Source: Acidovorax sp. 1608163 (GTDB lineage Bacteria; Pseudomonadota; Gammaproteobacteria; Burkholderiales; Burkholderiaceae_C). From it: a DNA stretch of 64,000 nucleotides. Every line of letters starts with the position of its first letter. The stretch's first letter is position 1. The stretch lies in the NCBI RefSeq assembly GCF_003669015.1, contig NZ_CP033069.1, positions 2,490,501 through 2,554,500 of the forward strand. Direction: 5' to 3'. This document shows, in pieces, positions 31,089 through 39,921 of this stretch. The translations under genes were made by a program, and so were the position numbers. The notes beneath the pieces are model-generated. The model saw only the letters and a program-made list of their open reading frames with translations, was not told where the DNA came from and searched no databases.

Positions 31089-32780
31089 TCAACTCGGCGC
31101 CACCTCACGCTCTTGAAGGGTGCGCCACATCACCTTGCCGCTGCCGCTCTTGGGCAGCGCATCCACAAACTGCACAATGCGCGGCACCTTGTAGACCGCC
31201 ATGTTCTCGCGGCACCAGTCCATGATCTGCTGCTCGGTAGTGTCTTTGTGCGATGCACGCAGCACCACCACCGCCTTCACCGTCTCCCCCCGATAGCTGT
31301 CCTTGCTCGCGATGATGCAGGCCTCCTGGATTGCGGGGTGGCGGAACATCAGCGCCTCCACCTCGGCAGGCCACACCTTGAAGCCGCTGGCGTTGATCAT
31401 GCGCTTCAAGCGATCGGTCAGAAAAAAGTAGCCCTCCTCGTCCATGCGCCCCAGATCACCTGAGCGAAAGAAGCGCTTGCCCTCGAACTCGATAAAAGCC
31501 GACGCTGTGGCATCCGGTCGCTTCCAGTAGCCCTCAAACACCTCGGGGCCGTGGATGATGATTTCACCCTGCTCACCCACAGCCAGCTCCTGCAGCGTGT
31601 CGGGGTCGACCACTCGCGCATCGGTGCTCATGAACGGAATGCCCAGGCACTGCTGCTTGGGGTGGTCGGGGGGGTTGGAGTGCGATGGCGCCGCCGTCTC
31701 CGTCAGGCCGTAGCCTTCTGAGTACCGCAGCCCATACTGCTCCAACAGACGCTGCGCCACCGCTTGCGGCATCGCAGCCCCACCGCCGCCGATGTAGACC
31801 AGGCTCGACAAGTCGTAGCTCGCAAAGTTCGGACTGCCCAGCAAGTCAATGACCATGGTGGGGATGTTGGTCCAGTTCGTCACCTGGTAGCGTGATATCA
31901 AGCGCCCAGCCAGGTCCCGGTCCCAGCGCGGCATGACCACGATGGTGGCAGCACTGTAGATGGATGCGTGCATCACGCTCACCATGCCAGTGATATGGAA
32001 CATGGGCACCACGGCCAGCGTCACGTTGTCCACCGAGCCCGTGCCCCACAGACTGCTGGCCACAGCGTTGTGCATGATGCTTTTGTGCAAGTGCATGCAC
32101 CCCTTGGGCAGGCCCGTGGTGCCGCTGGTGTAGGGCAGCAGCGCCAGGTCATTCGGCCCCACAACCAGCTCAGGCGGCGCATCGACACAGGCCAAGGCCT
32201 CCGTCCAGTCATGGGCCTGGCCTCCATCCAGTACTGGCAGGGGGTGGCGCGTGCCCAGCCATTCGCGCCAAGCCTCAGGCGGAGCATCAGCGCCCGCCAC
32301 ATCCACATCAAACGCATCACTGAACTGCGCCACCACCAGGTGCGCGAGGCGCTCAGCGGGCGGCAGCGCGTTGCTGGCTTTGGCCAGTTCTGGCGCCAAG
32401 TCGCCGGTGGTGAAGGCTACCCTGGTGTCCGGGTCGGTGATGTAGTGCTTCAGCTCCTCAGCCCGGTTCATCGGATTGACGGGCACCACCACCGCATTGG
32501 CCCGCAAGATGGCAAAGTGCGCCATCACCAGTTGCGGGCAATTCTGCATGCACAGCACCACGCGATCACCCCGCTGCACGCCCAACGCAGCCAGCCGGGC
32601 TGCCATGCGCTCGGCGCCCTCCATCAACTGCCGATAGCTCAGCGACCGGCCAAAAAAGACCAGGGCCGCCTTGTCTGGATAGCGGCGCGCGCTGATCGCC
32701 AAGTTGTCCCAAAGCGAAGTCGATGGGACAGTGATGGATTTGGGCAAGCGATGGGGCCAGAACTGGTAGTGAGGGCGCAT
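31089..32780 (-). CDS. AMP-forming acyl-CoA synthetase (fatty-acid-CoA ligase type)
   Basis: This enzyme activates a carboxylic acid with ATP and CoA through an acyl-AMP. The 563 residues contain the P-loop LLPYTSGTTGLPKG (about residues 209-222), the A5 motif EGYGLTETAAP, A7/A8 (RFFRSGDLGRMDEEGYFFLTDR split by the hinge Asp), and the A10 catalytic lysine in LPKSGSGKVMW near the C-terminus. It resembles medium/long-chain fatty-acid-CoA ligases; the exact substrate cannot be read. AAGGAG lies about 11 bases before the start. It is monocistronic as seen, convergent with the PilZ gene. Confidence 0.88.
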   Translation of the reverse strand: MRPHYQFWPHRLPKSITVPSTSLWDNLAISARRYPDKAALVFFGRSLSYRQLMEGAERMAARLAALGVQRGDRVVLCMQNCPQLVMAHFAILRANAVVVPVNPMNRAEELKHYITDPDTRVAFTTGDLAPELAKASNALPPAERLAHLVVAQFSDAFDVDVAGADAPPEAWREWLGTRHPLPVLDGGQAHDWTEALACVDAPPELVVGPNDLALLPYTSGTTGLPKGCMHLHKSIMHNAVASSLWGTGSVDNVTLAVVPMFHITGMVSVMHASIYSAATIVVMPRWDRDLAGRLISRYQVTNWTNIPTMVIDLLGSPNFASYDLSSLVYIGGGGAAMPQAVAQRLLEQYGLRYSEGYGLTETAAPSHSNPPDHPKQQCLGIPFMSTDARVVDPDTLQELAVGEQGEIIIHGPEVFEGYWKRPDATASAFIEFEGKRFFRSGDLGRMDEEGYFFLTDRLKRMINASGFKVWPAEVEALMFRHPAIQEACIIASKDSYRGETVKAVVVLRASHKDTTEQQIMDWCRENMAVYKVPRIVQFVDALPKSGSGKVMWRTLQEREVAPS

Positions 32781-32988
32781 GGATTACAGATCTCCTTGAG
32801 CCTGCAAGCCTAGAGGCCTCGCCAGTGGGGAGCAATGGGGGATGCCCCGCGCCTGCGTCGCCAAGGTGACCGCAAGCGATACTGCGGCCTGCGTCAGCCC
32901 TTGCCGCACGCGCGCACTGCGGTCTTCGCTGTGGTCAAACAGTGGCGAAAAGCAGGCCGTCCCCAGGCCACAGAAAACCGACGCAATA

Positions 32989-35900
32989 TCAGCTCTGGAT
33001 CTGCGCCCACAGCTTGTCCAGCCGCTTCACGCTCACCGGCTGGGGTGTGCGCAGCTCTTGCGCAAAGAAGCTCACACGCAACTCCTCCAGCAGCCAGCGC
33101 AGCTCTTGCATGCGCGCATCCACCGCACCCTTGCGCTCGGCCACCAGGCGCCAGTAGCGCTGCTCTTGCGGGCGCAGCTCGGCCAGCTTGGCGGCATCGC
33201 GGGCGGGGTCGGCGCGGTATTTGTCCAGGCGCAGGGTGATGGCCTTGAGGTAGCGCGCGTAGTGGGCCAGCTGCGCCCACGGCGCCACGGCGATGAAGTT
33301 CTTAGGCACCAGGCGTTGCAGTTGCTGCAAGGCGTCCGCTGTCGCGTCAGGCGCGTTCTTGGTGTCCTTGATCTTGCGGGCGGCTGCCGCGTATTCGGTG
33401 AGGATGGTGGCGGCCAGGCGCGCGACTTCGTTGGCGATCAAGGTCAGGCGCCCTCGCCCTTCTTCCACGCGGCGTTTGAAGTCGAACTCATCGGTGGGCA
33501 GGGGGTCGAGCAAAAAGGCGCGGTCCAGCGCCACGTCGATGATCTGGGTGCGCAACTCTTCCTGCGTCCCCAGCGGCATGTAGGCCACGGCCATCTTCTG
33601 CAGGTCGGGGATGTTCTTTTCGAGGTACTTGAGCGCGTCCTTGATCTGCAGCGCAAACAGACGGCGCAGGCCCGCGCGGTGTTTGGCGGCGGCCACCTCG
33701 GGTTCATCGAAGACCTCGATGGTGACGCCATCGCCGCCATCAATCAGCGCAGGGAAGCCCACCAGCGTCTGCCCGCCCTTCTTGATCTCCATGAGCTCAG
33801 GCAGCTCACCAAACGTCCAGCTCGTGTAACGCTGGCCTGCCGGGGCCGATGGCGCAGCGCTTGCCGGTTTTGTCGAGACGGGGTTTGCGCCTTTTACTCC
33901 TGATTTGATAGCTTCTTGCGCTTTATTATCAAGCGCTGGGGGCATATTTGATTCAGATTTCTCGCTGTGTGCAGCCACAGCACCCAACTTCAGACCTGCC
34001 AGCGCCTGGAACGCACCGCGCGCCTTGGCACCCCATTCGGCCTTGAGGGCGCCCAGGTTGCGGCCATGGCCGAGCTGGCGGCCGTGTTCATCGACAACGC
34101 GGAAGTTCATGAACAGATGCGGGCTGAGCATGTCGAGCTTGAAGTCGGCGCGCTTCACGTCGAGCGAGGTCTCGTCGCGCACCTGCTTGAGCAGCGCATC
34201 GGTGAGGCTGCCGGTGCCAAAGCGCTCGGGCGCGTTGAACAGCTCGGCCAGCCGCGCGGCCGATTCGGGCAGCGGCACGAAGCGGCTGCGCGGGCGCTGG
34301 TGCAGGCTCTTGAGCAGCGCCTGGATCTTGTCCTTGAGCATGCCGGGCACCAGCCATTCGCAGCGCTCGTCGCTCACCTGGTTGAGCACGAAGAGCGGGA
34401 TGGTCACGGTGATGCCATCGCGCGCATCGCCGGGCTCGTGCAGGTAGGTGGCGGCGCAGTCCACGCCGCCCAGGCGCACGGTTTTGGGAAACGCGTTGGT
34501 GGTGATGCCTGCGGCCTCGTGGCGCATCAGCTCCTCGCGGGTGAGCTTGAGCAGCTCGGGCCGCTTTTTACTTTCCTCGCGGTACCAGGCCTCAAAACTG
34601 TGGCCGCTGCACACCTCGGGCGGCAGTTGCTGGTCGTAGAAGGCGTAGATGAGTTCGTCGTCCACGAGCACGTCCTGGCGGCGGGACTTGTGCTCCAGCT
34701 CTTCGACCTTGGCAATGAGCTTCTGGTTGGCGGCCAGGAAGGGCAGCTTGGTCTCCCAGTTGCAGCCGACCAGGGCCTCGCGGATGAAGATCTCGCGTGC
34801 GGCGTAGGGATCGACCTTGCCGAAGTTCACACGGCGGTTGTTGTAGACCACGATGCCATACAGCGTGGCGCGCTCCAGCGCCACCACCTCGGCCGACTTC
34901 TTTTCCCAGTGCGGGTCCAGCAGCTGCTTCTTCAGCAAATGGCCACCCATCTGCTCCAGCCACTGCGGCTCGATGGCGGCAATGCCCCGGCCGAACAGGC
35001 GCGTGGTCTCGACCAGCTCCGACGCGATGATCCAGCGCCCGGGCTTCTTGCTCAGGTGCGCACCGGGGTGCTTGTAGAACTTGATGCCCCGCGCGCCCAG
35101 GTACCAGTCTTCCTCGTCGCCCTTGGCGCCCACGTTGCCCAACAGCCCGGCCAGCATGGACAGGTGCAGTTGCTCATAGCTCGCAGGCTGGGTGTTGATC
35201 TGCCACTTGTGCTCGGTCACCACGGTGAGCAGTTGGGTGTGAATGTCGCGCCACTCGCGCAGGCGGCGGATGCTGATGAAGTTCTGGCGCAGCAGCTGCT
35301 CGTACTGGCGGTTGCTCAGCTTATGGGTAGCGGCTGGGGCGGCAGTGGATGGGGCAGGCGCGGCCACAGGGCTGCCACCGCCACTGCGCTGCGCCACGGG
35401 CAAAAAGGCCTGTGAGGGCGCCTTGTGCGCGGCCATGGCCTTCTGCGCGCGGGCCGACGGCAGGCTGGGTGCCCCGCCCCGGGCCTCGTTGATCCATTTC
35501 CACAGCTTGAGGTAGCCGCTGAACTCGCTCTTGTCGTCGTCGAACTTGGCGTGTGCCTGGTCGGCCTGTTGCTGGGCTTCCAGCGGCCGGTCGCGCACGT
35601 CCTGCACGCTCAGGGCACTGGCAATCACCAACACCTCCTCCAGCGCCTTGCGGTCGCGCGCCTCGATGATCATGCGGCCCACGCGGGGGTCGAGCGGCAG
35701 GCGCGACAGCTCCGTGCCCATGGGGGTCAGCTCGTTGGCATCGTCCACCGCACCCAGCTCGGCCAGCAACTGGTAGCCGTCGGCAATCGCACGGCCCGAG
35801 GGCGCCTCGATGAACGGGAACTGCACCACATCGCCCAGGTGCAGCGACTTCATGCGCAGGATCACGCCTGCGAGAGATGAACGCAGGATTTCCGGGTCGG

Positions 35901-37086
35901 TAAAACGCGGGCGGCCGTTGAAGTCGGCCTCGTCGTACAGGCGGATGCAGATGCCGTTGGCCACCCGGCCGCAGCGGCCCGCACGCTGGTTGGCGGCGGC
36001 CTGGCTGATGGGCTCCACCAGCAGCTGCTCCACCTTGCTGCGGAAGCTGTAACGCTTCACGCGCGCTGTGCCTGCGTCAATCACGTAGCGAATTCCAGGC
36101 ACGGTGAGCGAGGTCTCGGCCACGTTGGTGGCCAGCACGATGCGGCGGCCGGTGTGGCCATCAAAGATGCGGTCCTGCTCGGCCTGACTGAGGCGCGCAA
36201 ACAGCGGCAGCACCTCGGCATTGCGCATTACGGGCTGGTGCGACAGGTGCTTGCGCAGGTGGTCGGCGGCCTCGCGGATCTCGCGCTCGCCGGGCAAAAA
36301 GACCAGGATGTCGCCCGCCGCATTCCCCTGCCAGAGTTCGTCCACGCCATCGGCAATGGCCTCGTTCAGGCCGTAGTCGCGGCTGTCTTCAAACGGGCGA
36401 TAGCGTTGCTCCACCGGGAAGGTGCGGCCCGACACCATGATGACCGGTGCTGGACCCTTGGCACTTTCAAAGTGCTTTGCGAACCGGTCAGCATCGATGG
36501 TGGCCGACGTGACGATGACCTTGAGGTCCGGTCGGCGCGGCAGGATCTGGCGGATGTAGCCCAGCAGGAAGTCAATGTTGAGGCTGCGTTCGTGCGCCTC
36601 GTCGATGATGATGGTGTCGTAATTCTTGAGCAGAGGATCGGTCTGCGTCTCGGCCAGCAAGATGCCGTCGGTCATGAGCTTGACGGAGGCATCCCGGCTC
36701 AGGCGGTCCTGGAACCGCACCTTGAAGCCCACCACGTCCCCCAGTGGCGTTTTCAGCTCTTCGGCAATGCGCTTGGCCACGCTGCTGGCGGCAATGCGGC
36801 GCGGCTGGGTGTGGCCAATCAGCTGCCCTTTCTGTCCCGGCTTGGCATTGCACTTGCCACGGCCCAGCGCCAGTGCAATCTTGGGCAGCTGGGTGGTCTT
36901 GCCCGAGCCGGTTTCGCCGCACACGATGATGACCTGGTGCTGGGTGATGGCCTCCATGATCTCGTCGCGCTTGCCCGACACGGGCAGGGATTCGGGGAAT
37001 TCGATGCGTAGAGGGGCTGCGGACTGGGCAGCAGGCGGGGCGGAAGCGGGGGAAGACTCGGACAAACGCGGATCAGAAGAAGACAT
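32989..37086 (-). CDS. hrpA: ATP-dependent RNA helicase HrpA
   Basis: HrpA is a DEAH-box RNA helicase. The 1365 residues carry Walker A VCGETGSGKTTQLPK (residues 55-69), the DEAH box IIDEAHERSLN, SATIDADRFA (motif III), and RAGRCGRVANG (motif VI), then the HA2/OB region and the long DUF3418 C-terminal domain. It is about 65 residues longer than the E. coli protein. Two inserts explain this: an Ala/Pro-rich linker near residues 545-580 (SGGGSPVAAPAPSTAA), and a segment at about residues 1043-1065 encoded by a copy of the dispersed palindromic repeat, in frame, followed by a Ser/Ala/Pro-rich stretch. The reading frame is uninterrupted. Confidence 0.94.
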   Translation of the reverse strand: MSSSDPRLSESSPASAPPAAQSAAPLRIEFPESLPVSGKRDEIMEAITQHQVIIVCGETGSGKTTQLPKIALALGRGKCNAKPGQKGQLIGHTQPRRIAASSVAKRIAEELKTPLGDVVGFKVRFQDRLSRDASVKLMTDGILLAETQTDPLLKNYDTIIIDEAHERSLNIDFLLGYIRQILPRRPDLKVIVTSATIDADRFAKHFESAKGPAPVIMVSGRTFPVEQRYRPFEDSRDYGLNEAIADGVDELWQGNAAGDILVFLPGEREIREAADHLRKHLSHQPVMRNAEVLPLFARLSQAEQDRIFDGHTGRRIVLATNVAETSLTVPGIRYVIDAGTARVKRYSFRSKVEQLLVEPISQAAANQRAGRCGRVANGICIRLYDEADFNGRPRFTDPEILRSSLAGVILRMKSLHLGDVVQFPFIEAPSGRAIADGYQLLAELGAVDDANELTPMGTELSRLPLDPRVGRMIIEARDRKALEEVLVIASALSVQDVRDRPLEAQQQADQAHAKFDDDKSEFSGYLKLWKWINEARGGAPSLPSARAQKAMAAHKAPSQAFLPVAQRSGGGSPVAAPAPSTAAPAATHKLSNRQYEQLLRQNFISIRRLREWRDIHTQLLTVVTEHKWQINTQPASYEQLHLSMLAGLLGNVGAKGDEEDWYLGARGIKFYKHPGAHLSKKPGRWIIASELVETTRLFGRGIAAIEPQWLEQMGGHLLKKQLLDPHWEKKSAEVVALERATLYGIVVYNNRRVNFGKVDPYAAREIFIREALVGCNWETKLPFLAANQKLIAKVEELEHKSRRQDVLVDDELIYAFYDQQLPPEVCSGHSFEAWYREESKKRPELLKLTREELMRHEAAGITTNAFPKTVRLGGVDCAATYLHEPGDARDGITVTIPLFVLNQVSDERCEWLVPGMLKDKIQALLKSLHQRPRSRFVPLPESAARLAELFNAPERFGTGSLTDALLKQVRDETSLDVKRADFKLDMLSPHLFMNFRVVDEHGRQLGHGRNLGALKAEWGAKARGAFQALAGLKLGAVAAHSEKSESNMPPALDNKAQEAIKSGVKGANPVSTKPASAAPSAPAGQRYTSWTFGELPELMEIKKGGQTLVGFPALIDGGDGVTIEVFDEPEVAAAKHRAGLRRLFALQIKDALKYLEKNIPDLQKMAVAYMPLGTQEELRTQIIDVALDRAFLLDPLPTDEFDFKRRVEEGRGRLTLIANEVARLAATILTEYAAAARKIKDTKNAPDATADALQQLQRLVPKNFIAVAPWAQLAHYARYLKAITLRLDKYRADPARDAAKLAELRPQEQRYWRLVAERKGAVDARMQELRWLLEELRVSFFAQELRTPQPVSVKRLDKLWAQIQS
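33893..33960 (+). repeat. Dispersed palindromic repeat, copy 3, inside the hrpA coding sequence
   Basis: It contains CTCCTGATTTGATAGCTTCT, TGCGCTT, a 7-nt spacer, AAGCGCTGGGGGCATATTTG and ATTCAGA, the family pattern with a few substitutions in the left arm. In hrpA it is translated on the minus strand as a Pro/Ala/Lys-containing peptide (SNMPPALDNKAQEAIKSGVK) without breaking the frame. Confidence 0.85.
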
Positions 37087-37279
37087 AGCCCCGCATTATC
37101 GGCAGCACGCCCCTGTGCCAAGGCGCCCTGCCCTTCCGTTTTGTGCGTTTGGCGCGACATTTTTAGCCTCGCTCGGGCCATTTGGCTTGCAGGCAAGGCA
37201 CTGCGCCGCCACAATCGCGCCTTCTTTCAAGCAAAGCCTGCCACCCCGGCACGGCGCTGAAAGCACTGGAGGTCCCGAT

Positions 37280-37309
37280 ATGTCTGCCAACTTCTTCGCA
37301 CACACCTGA
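37280..37309 (+). CDS. Possible 9-residue leader peptide
   Basis: A very short ORF, MSANFFAHT then stop, has a strong ribosome binding site: GGAGG at 37268-37272, 7 nt before the ATG. It is followed at once by a perfect 9-bp palindrome and then, 80 bp on, by a terminator located just before the next gene. This is the layout of a translated leader with attenuation. No run of a single regulatory amino acid is present. It could be a chance ORF; the ribosome binding site and the ordered elements are the support. Confidence 0.4.
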   Translation: MSANFFAHT

Positions 37310-37310
37310 C

Positions 37311-37338
37311 CACAGTCCACCGCCCCGGCTGGACTGTG
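37311..37338. promoter_or_regulatory. Perfect 9-bp inverted repeat after the possible leader ORF
   Basis: CACAGTCCA (37311-37319) and TGGACTGTG (37330-37338) are separated by 10 nt (CCGCCCCGGC). It begins two bases after the leader stop codon. There is no T run behind it, so alone it is not a terminator; it could be an RNA hairpin or an operator. Confidence 0.5.
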
Positions 37339-37386
37339 CACACTCAGTTCAGCCACGGCTCAGCGCTTTCGTTTGCGCTCCACAAG

Positions 37387-37412
37387 CCCTGGCTACATCG
37401 CCGGGGTTTTTT
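37387..37412 (+). terminator. Terminator or attenuator just upstream of the small basic protein gene
   Basis: CCCTGGC and GCCGGGG form a 7-bp stem (one G-U) around TACATC, followed by six T. It ends 20 bp before the next gene's ATG, which is the expected position for an attenuator; it could otherwise simply end a short upstream RNA. Confidence 0.6.
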
Positions 37413-37432
37413 GTTTGTGGAACGCACAACGT

Positions 37433-37678
37433 ATGAGTGCAAAAAAACTGTCTCGGGCCTACGCCCAGGGTGAAATCAAAAAGCTGCGCCGCATGAAGCA
37501 GCCCCTGGTGCTGAAACTCGAAGCCTCGGGCCCGCCCCGAAACCCTGTGGCCGCCGCCATGGCCCAACGCAGCCTGTCCAGTGCAGCGGGCAAGCACATC
37601 CGAACCCGTGGGGCCCAGCGCCGTGCGGACAACGTCGCCTTGCGCAAGGCGATTCAAAACCAGATATTCAATGACTGA
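37433..37678 (+). CDS. Small basic protein, function unknown
   Basis: An 81-residue protein with about 18 Lys/Arg and only four acidic residues (KKLSRAYAQGEIKKLRRMKQ at the start; IRTRGAQRRADN in the middle). I see no signal peptide, membrane helix or known motif and do not recognise a family. It overlaps the start of the AAA+/M41 protease gene by 8 bp (ATGACTGA at 37671-37678), strongly suggesting translational coupling and related function, for example adaptor, substrate or nucleic-acid-binding partner; that role is inference. Translation from an upstream in-frame codon at 37373 would run through the terminator hairpin, so 37433 is preferred. Confidence 0.65.
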   Translation: MSAKKLSRAYAQGEIKKLRRMKQPLVLKLEASGPPRNPVAAAMAQRSLSSAAGKHIRTRGAQRRADNVALRKAIQNQIFND

Positions 37679-39806
37679 ACCGAATCCGTACTCCAACGGG
37701 TCGCTCTTGCACGCAGCCCACGGGCTGCAGGGGCGGCTCACCCAGGGCTTCGGCCCTCACCAGCCCGCAGGGGCGGCACAGGCAAAGGCAGGTGCTGCGG
37801 CAGCCCAAGCTGTCCTGGGTCCATCCGCCCCATCCGACCCATCTGGCCAGCCCATCTCGCACAACCCACCTACTACAGCCACGCTGGCCTTGCGCCAGCA
37901 AACCCTGGCCCATGCCGCTGCGCAGCTCAAGGCAGAGCTGTTTGGCATCGACGATGTGATTGACCGTGTCATCGACGCCATCCGCGCCTGGTACGTGCTG
38001 CCGCAGCTCATCAGCCGCCCGGTCATCGTCTGCCTGTGGGGACTGACAGGCACGGGCAAGACCCAGCTCACGCGGCGCCTGGCCCAGCTGCTGGGCTTTT
38101 ACGACCGCTTTGTTGAAGTGCAGATGGATGGCTTCAGCCACGGCGCCAGCTACCGCAGCTCCACCATCTCAGGCATGCTGAGTGACTCCGGCATCCACGA
38201 AGGCGCGCCAGGCATGCTGGTGCTGGACGAGTTCCAGCGCTTTCGCACAGTGGATACCAAAGGTGGGGATGTGAAGGTGGAGCGCTACCAGGACGTGTGG
38301 ACGCTGCTGTCAGACGGGCGCCTGCCACCTGCGCTCAGCGCGCTGTCCAACATTGAGCGCAAGCTGGCCGATGCCCAGTACGACGCAGAGCGGGCCGAGG
38401 ACGAGGAGGACGAAAAACGCACGGGCAAGGCCGCCTACCGCTTTCAGCTGGACGCATGGGACGCGCAGGAACTCAAACGCATGCTCAAGCTGCAAGAGCC
38501 CCTGGGCGAGATCATGCAGTGGCCCTCCGGCAAGGTGCAGTCGCTCTACGCCCGCTTCCAGCAGTCCAGCCAGGCCTGGGAGACGGACTACAGCAAGCTG
38601 CTGGTGTTTGTGTGCGGCAACCTGGACGAGATGTACCACGAGACCGCACAGCGGGTGGAAGACTGCGACACCGACGCCGACATCTTTCACCGCCTGACCC
38701 GCAAGCTCTCGCTCATTGACGTGAAAAAGGCGCTGGGCGAACGCTTCAAGCCCGAGCAAATTGCGCGGCTGGGCAACGAGCATGTGATCTACCCCTCGTT
38801 CAGCAAAGCCACGTACGAGCGCCTCATCCAGAATCTGTGCCACCGCTATGTGCACGACATTGCCGCCCAATGTGGTGTGCAGTTCCACATCGGGCAAGAC
38901 CTGCGCGATGAGCTGTACGCCAACGCAGTGTTTCCGGCGCAGGGCACGCGGCCGCTGTTTTCTTCGGTGCACGCCATCCTCAGCGCCAACCTGGTGAACG
39001 CGGCGCTGTGGGTGCTGGAACAACAATTGCCCCTGGCCCAGACCTTTGCCATTGGCCTGAGCCCAGACAAGCGCGAATTGCGGGTGTCCGGGCGGGACGC
39101 GAGCGGAACCGAGCAAGAGAGCCGCTTTGCAGTCTCTTTGGAGCTGAACCGGCTCAAGCAGCGGGCCAATGCCGATTTTCGGGCGCTGCTGGCGGTGCAC
39201 GAGGCGGGCCATGCACTGGTGTACTGCCTGTTGTTTGGCCAGGCGCCGCAAGAGGTCAAGATCAACATTGCCTCGTTCGAAGGTGGCTACAACAGCTTTG
39301 CGGGCCTGAAGGTCACCACGCGGCAAAACGCACTGGACATGATGTGCGTGGGCCTTGCCGGGCGCGTGGCCGAAGCCATGGTGTTTGGCGAGATGGCCTG
39401 CACCACGGGCGCCGAGCAGGACTACAAGCAGGTCACGGCGGAAGCTGCCCGCTATGTCAGGCACCTGGGTTTTGATGGCCGCATCAGCCGCACCGATGTG
39501 ACGCTGGAAATGGACAACCACATCAACACCGATGTGGCGCCCAGCAACGCTGCGATTGAAGCCCTGCTGCAAACGCAGTACCAGCGTGCGCAAGCACTGC
39601 TGAGCGAACACCAGGCAGCGCTCAACGCCCTGGTCAGTGCGCTGATGGAGCACGGCATGATCGTCCAGACCGAGATGCAGCAACTGCTGTGGGCCCAAGG
39701 GCTGCAGATTCGCTCCAGTGCCCCGGTGGGGGCGGATGAGACGCTGGTGCTGGAGCCCTTTGCGCAGCGGCTGGCCCAATTTCAGGGCCAGTGCGCGGCG
39801 CAATGA
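37671..39806 (+). CDS. AAA+ ATPase fused to an FtsH-type (M41) zinc metalloprotease domain
   Basis: The 711-residue protein joins two modules. Residues about 75-400 form an AAA+ domain: Walker A GLTGTGKT at 124-131, Walker B MLVLDEF at 182-188, sensor-1-like FVCGNLDE at 313-320, and GERFKPEQIARL at 356-367 resembling the Arg-containing segment of ClpB/ClpX-type ATPases. Residues about 495-700 form an M41 peptidase: zinc motif HEAGH at 510-514 and the third ligand Asp584 in TTGAEQDYKQVT, matching FtsH. FtsH's N-terminal membrane helices are absent; the first 70 residues are Ala/Pro/Gln-rich and disordered. It is probably a soluble ATP-dependent protease. The start at 37671 overlaps the preceding gene by 8 bp. 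An acidic segment (ERAEDEEDEKR, about 240-250) lies within the AAA+ module. Confidence 0.82.
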   Translation: MTEPNPYSNGSLLHAAHGLQGRLTQGFGPHQPAGAAQAKAGAAAAQAVLGPSAPSDPSGQPISHNPPTTATLALRQQTLAHAAAQLKAELFGIDDVIDRVIDAIRAWYVLPQLISRPVIVCLWGLTGTGKTQLTRRLAQLLGFYDRFVEVQMDGFSHGASYRSSTISGMLSDSGIHEGAPGMLVLDEFQRFRTVDTKGGDVKVERYQDVWTLLSDGRLPPALSALSNIERKLADAQYDAERAEDEEDEKRTGKAAYRFQLDAWDAQELKRMLKLQEPLGEIMQWPSGKVQSLYARFQQSSQAWETDYSKLLVFVCGNLDEMYHETAQRVEDCDTDADIFHRLTRKLSLIDVKKALGERFKPEQIARLGNEHVIYPSFSKATYERLIQNLCHRYVHDIAAQCGVQFHIGQDLRDELYANAVFPAQGTRPLFSSVHAILSANLVNAALWVLEQQLPLAQTFAIGLSPDKRELRVSGRDASGTEQESRFAVSLELNRLKQRANADFRALLAVHEAGHALVYCLLFGQAPQEVKINIASFEGGYNSFAGLKVTTRQNALDMMCVGLAGRVAEAMVFGEMACTTGAEQDYKQVTAEAARYVRHLGFDGRISRTDVTLEMDNHINTDVAPSNAAIEALLQTQYQRAQALLSEHQAALNALVSALMEHGMIVQTEMQQLLWAQGLQIRSSAPVGADETLVLEPFAQRLAQFQGQCAAQ

Positions 39807-39921
39807 GCGGTTTGTCACGCACAAACTTGCTTTGCATGCTTATGATGCGCGACTTGGCGACCCAGAGCGGTCGCCTTTCGCCGTCTGCCATGCTCCCACC
39901 CTGAGGCCCCGTCCCACTGCC

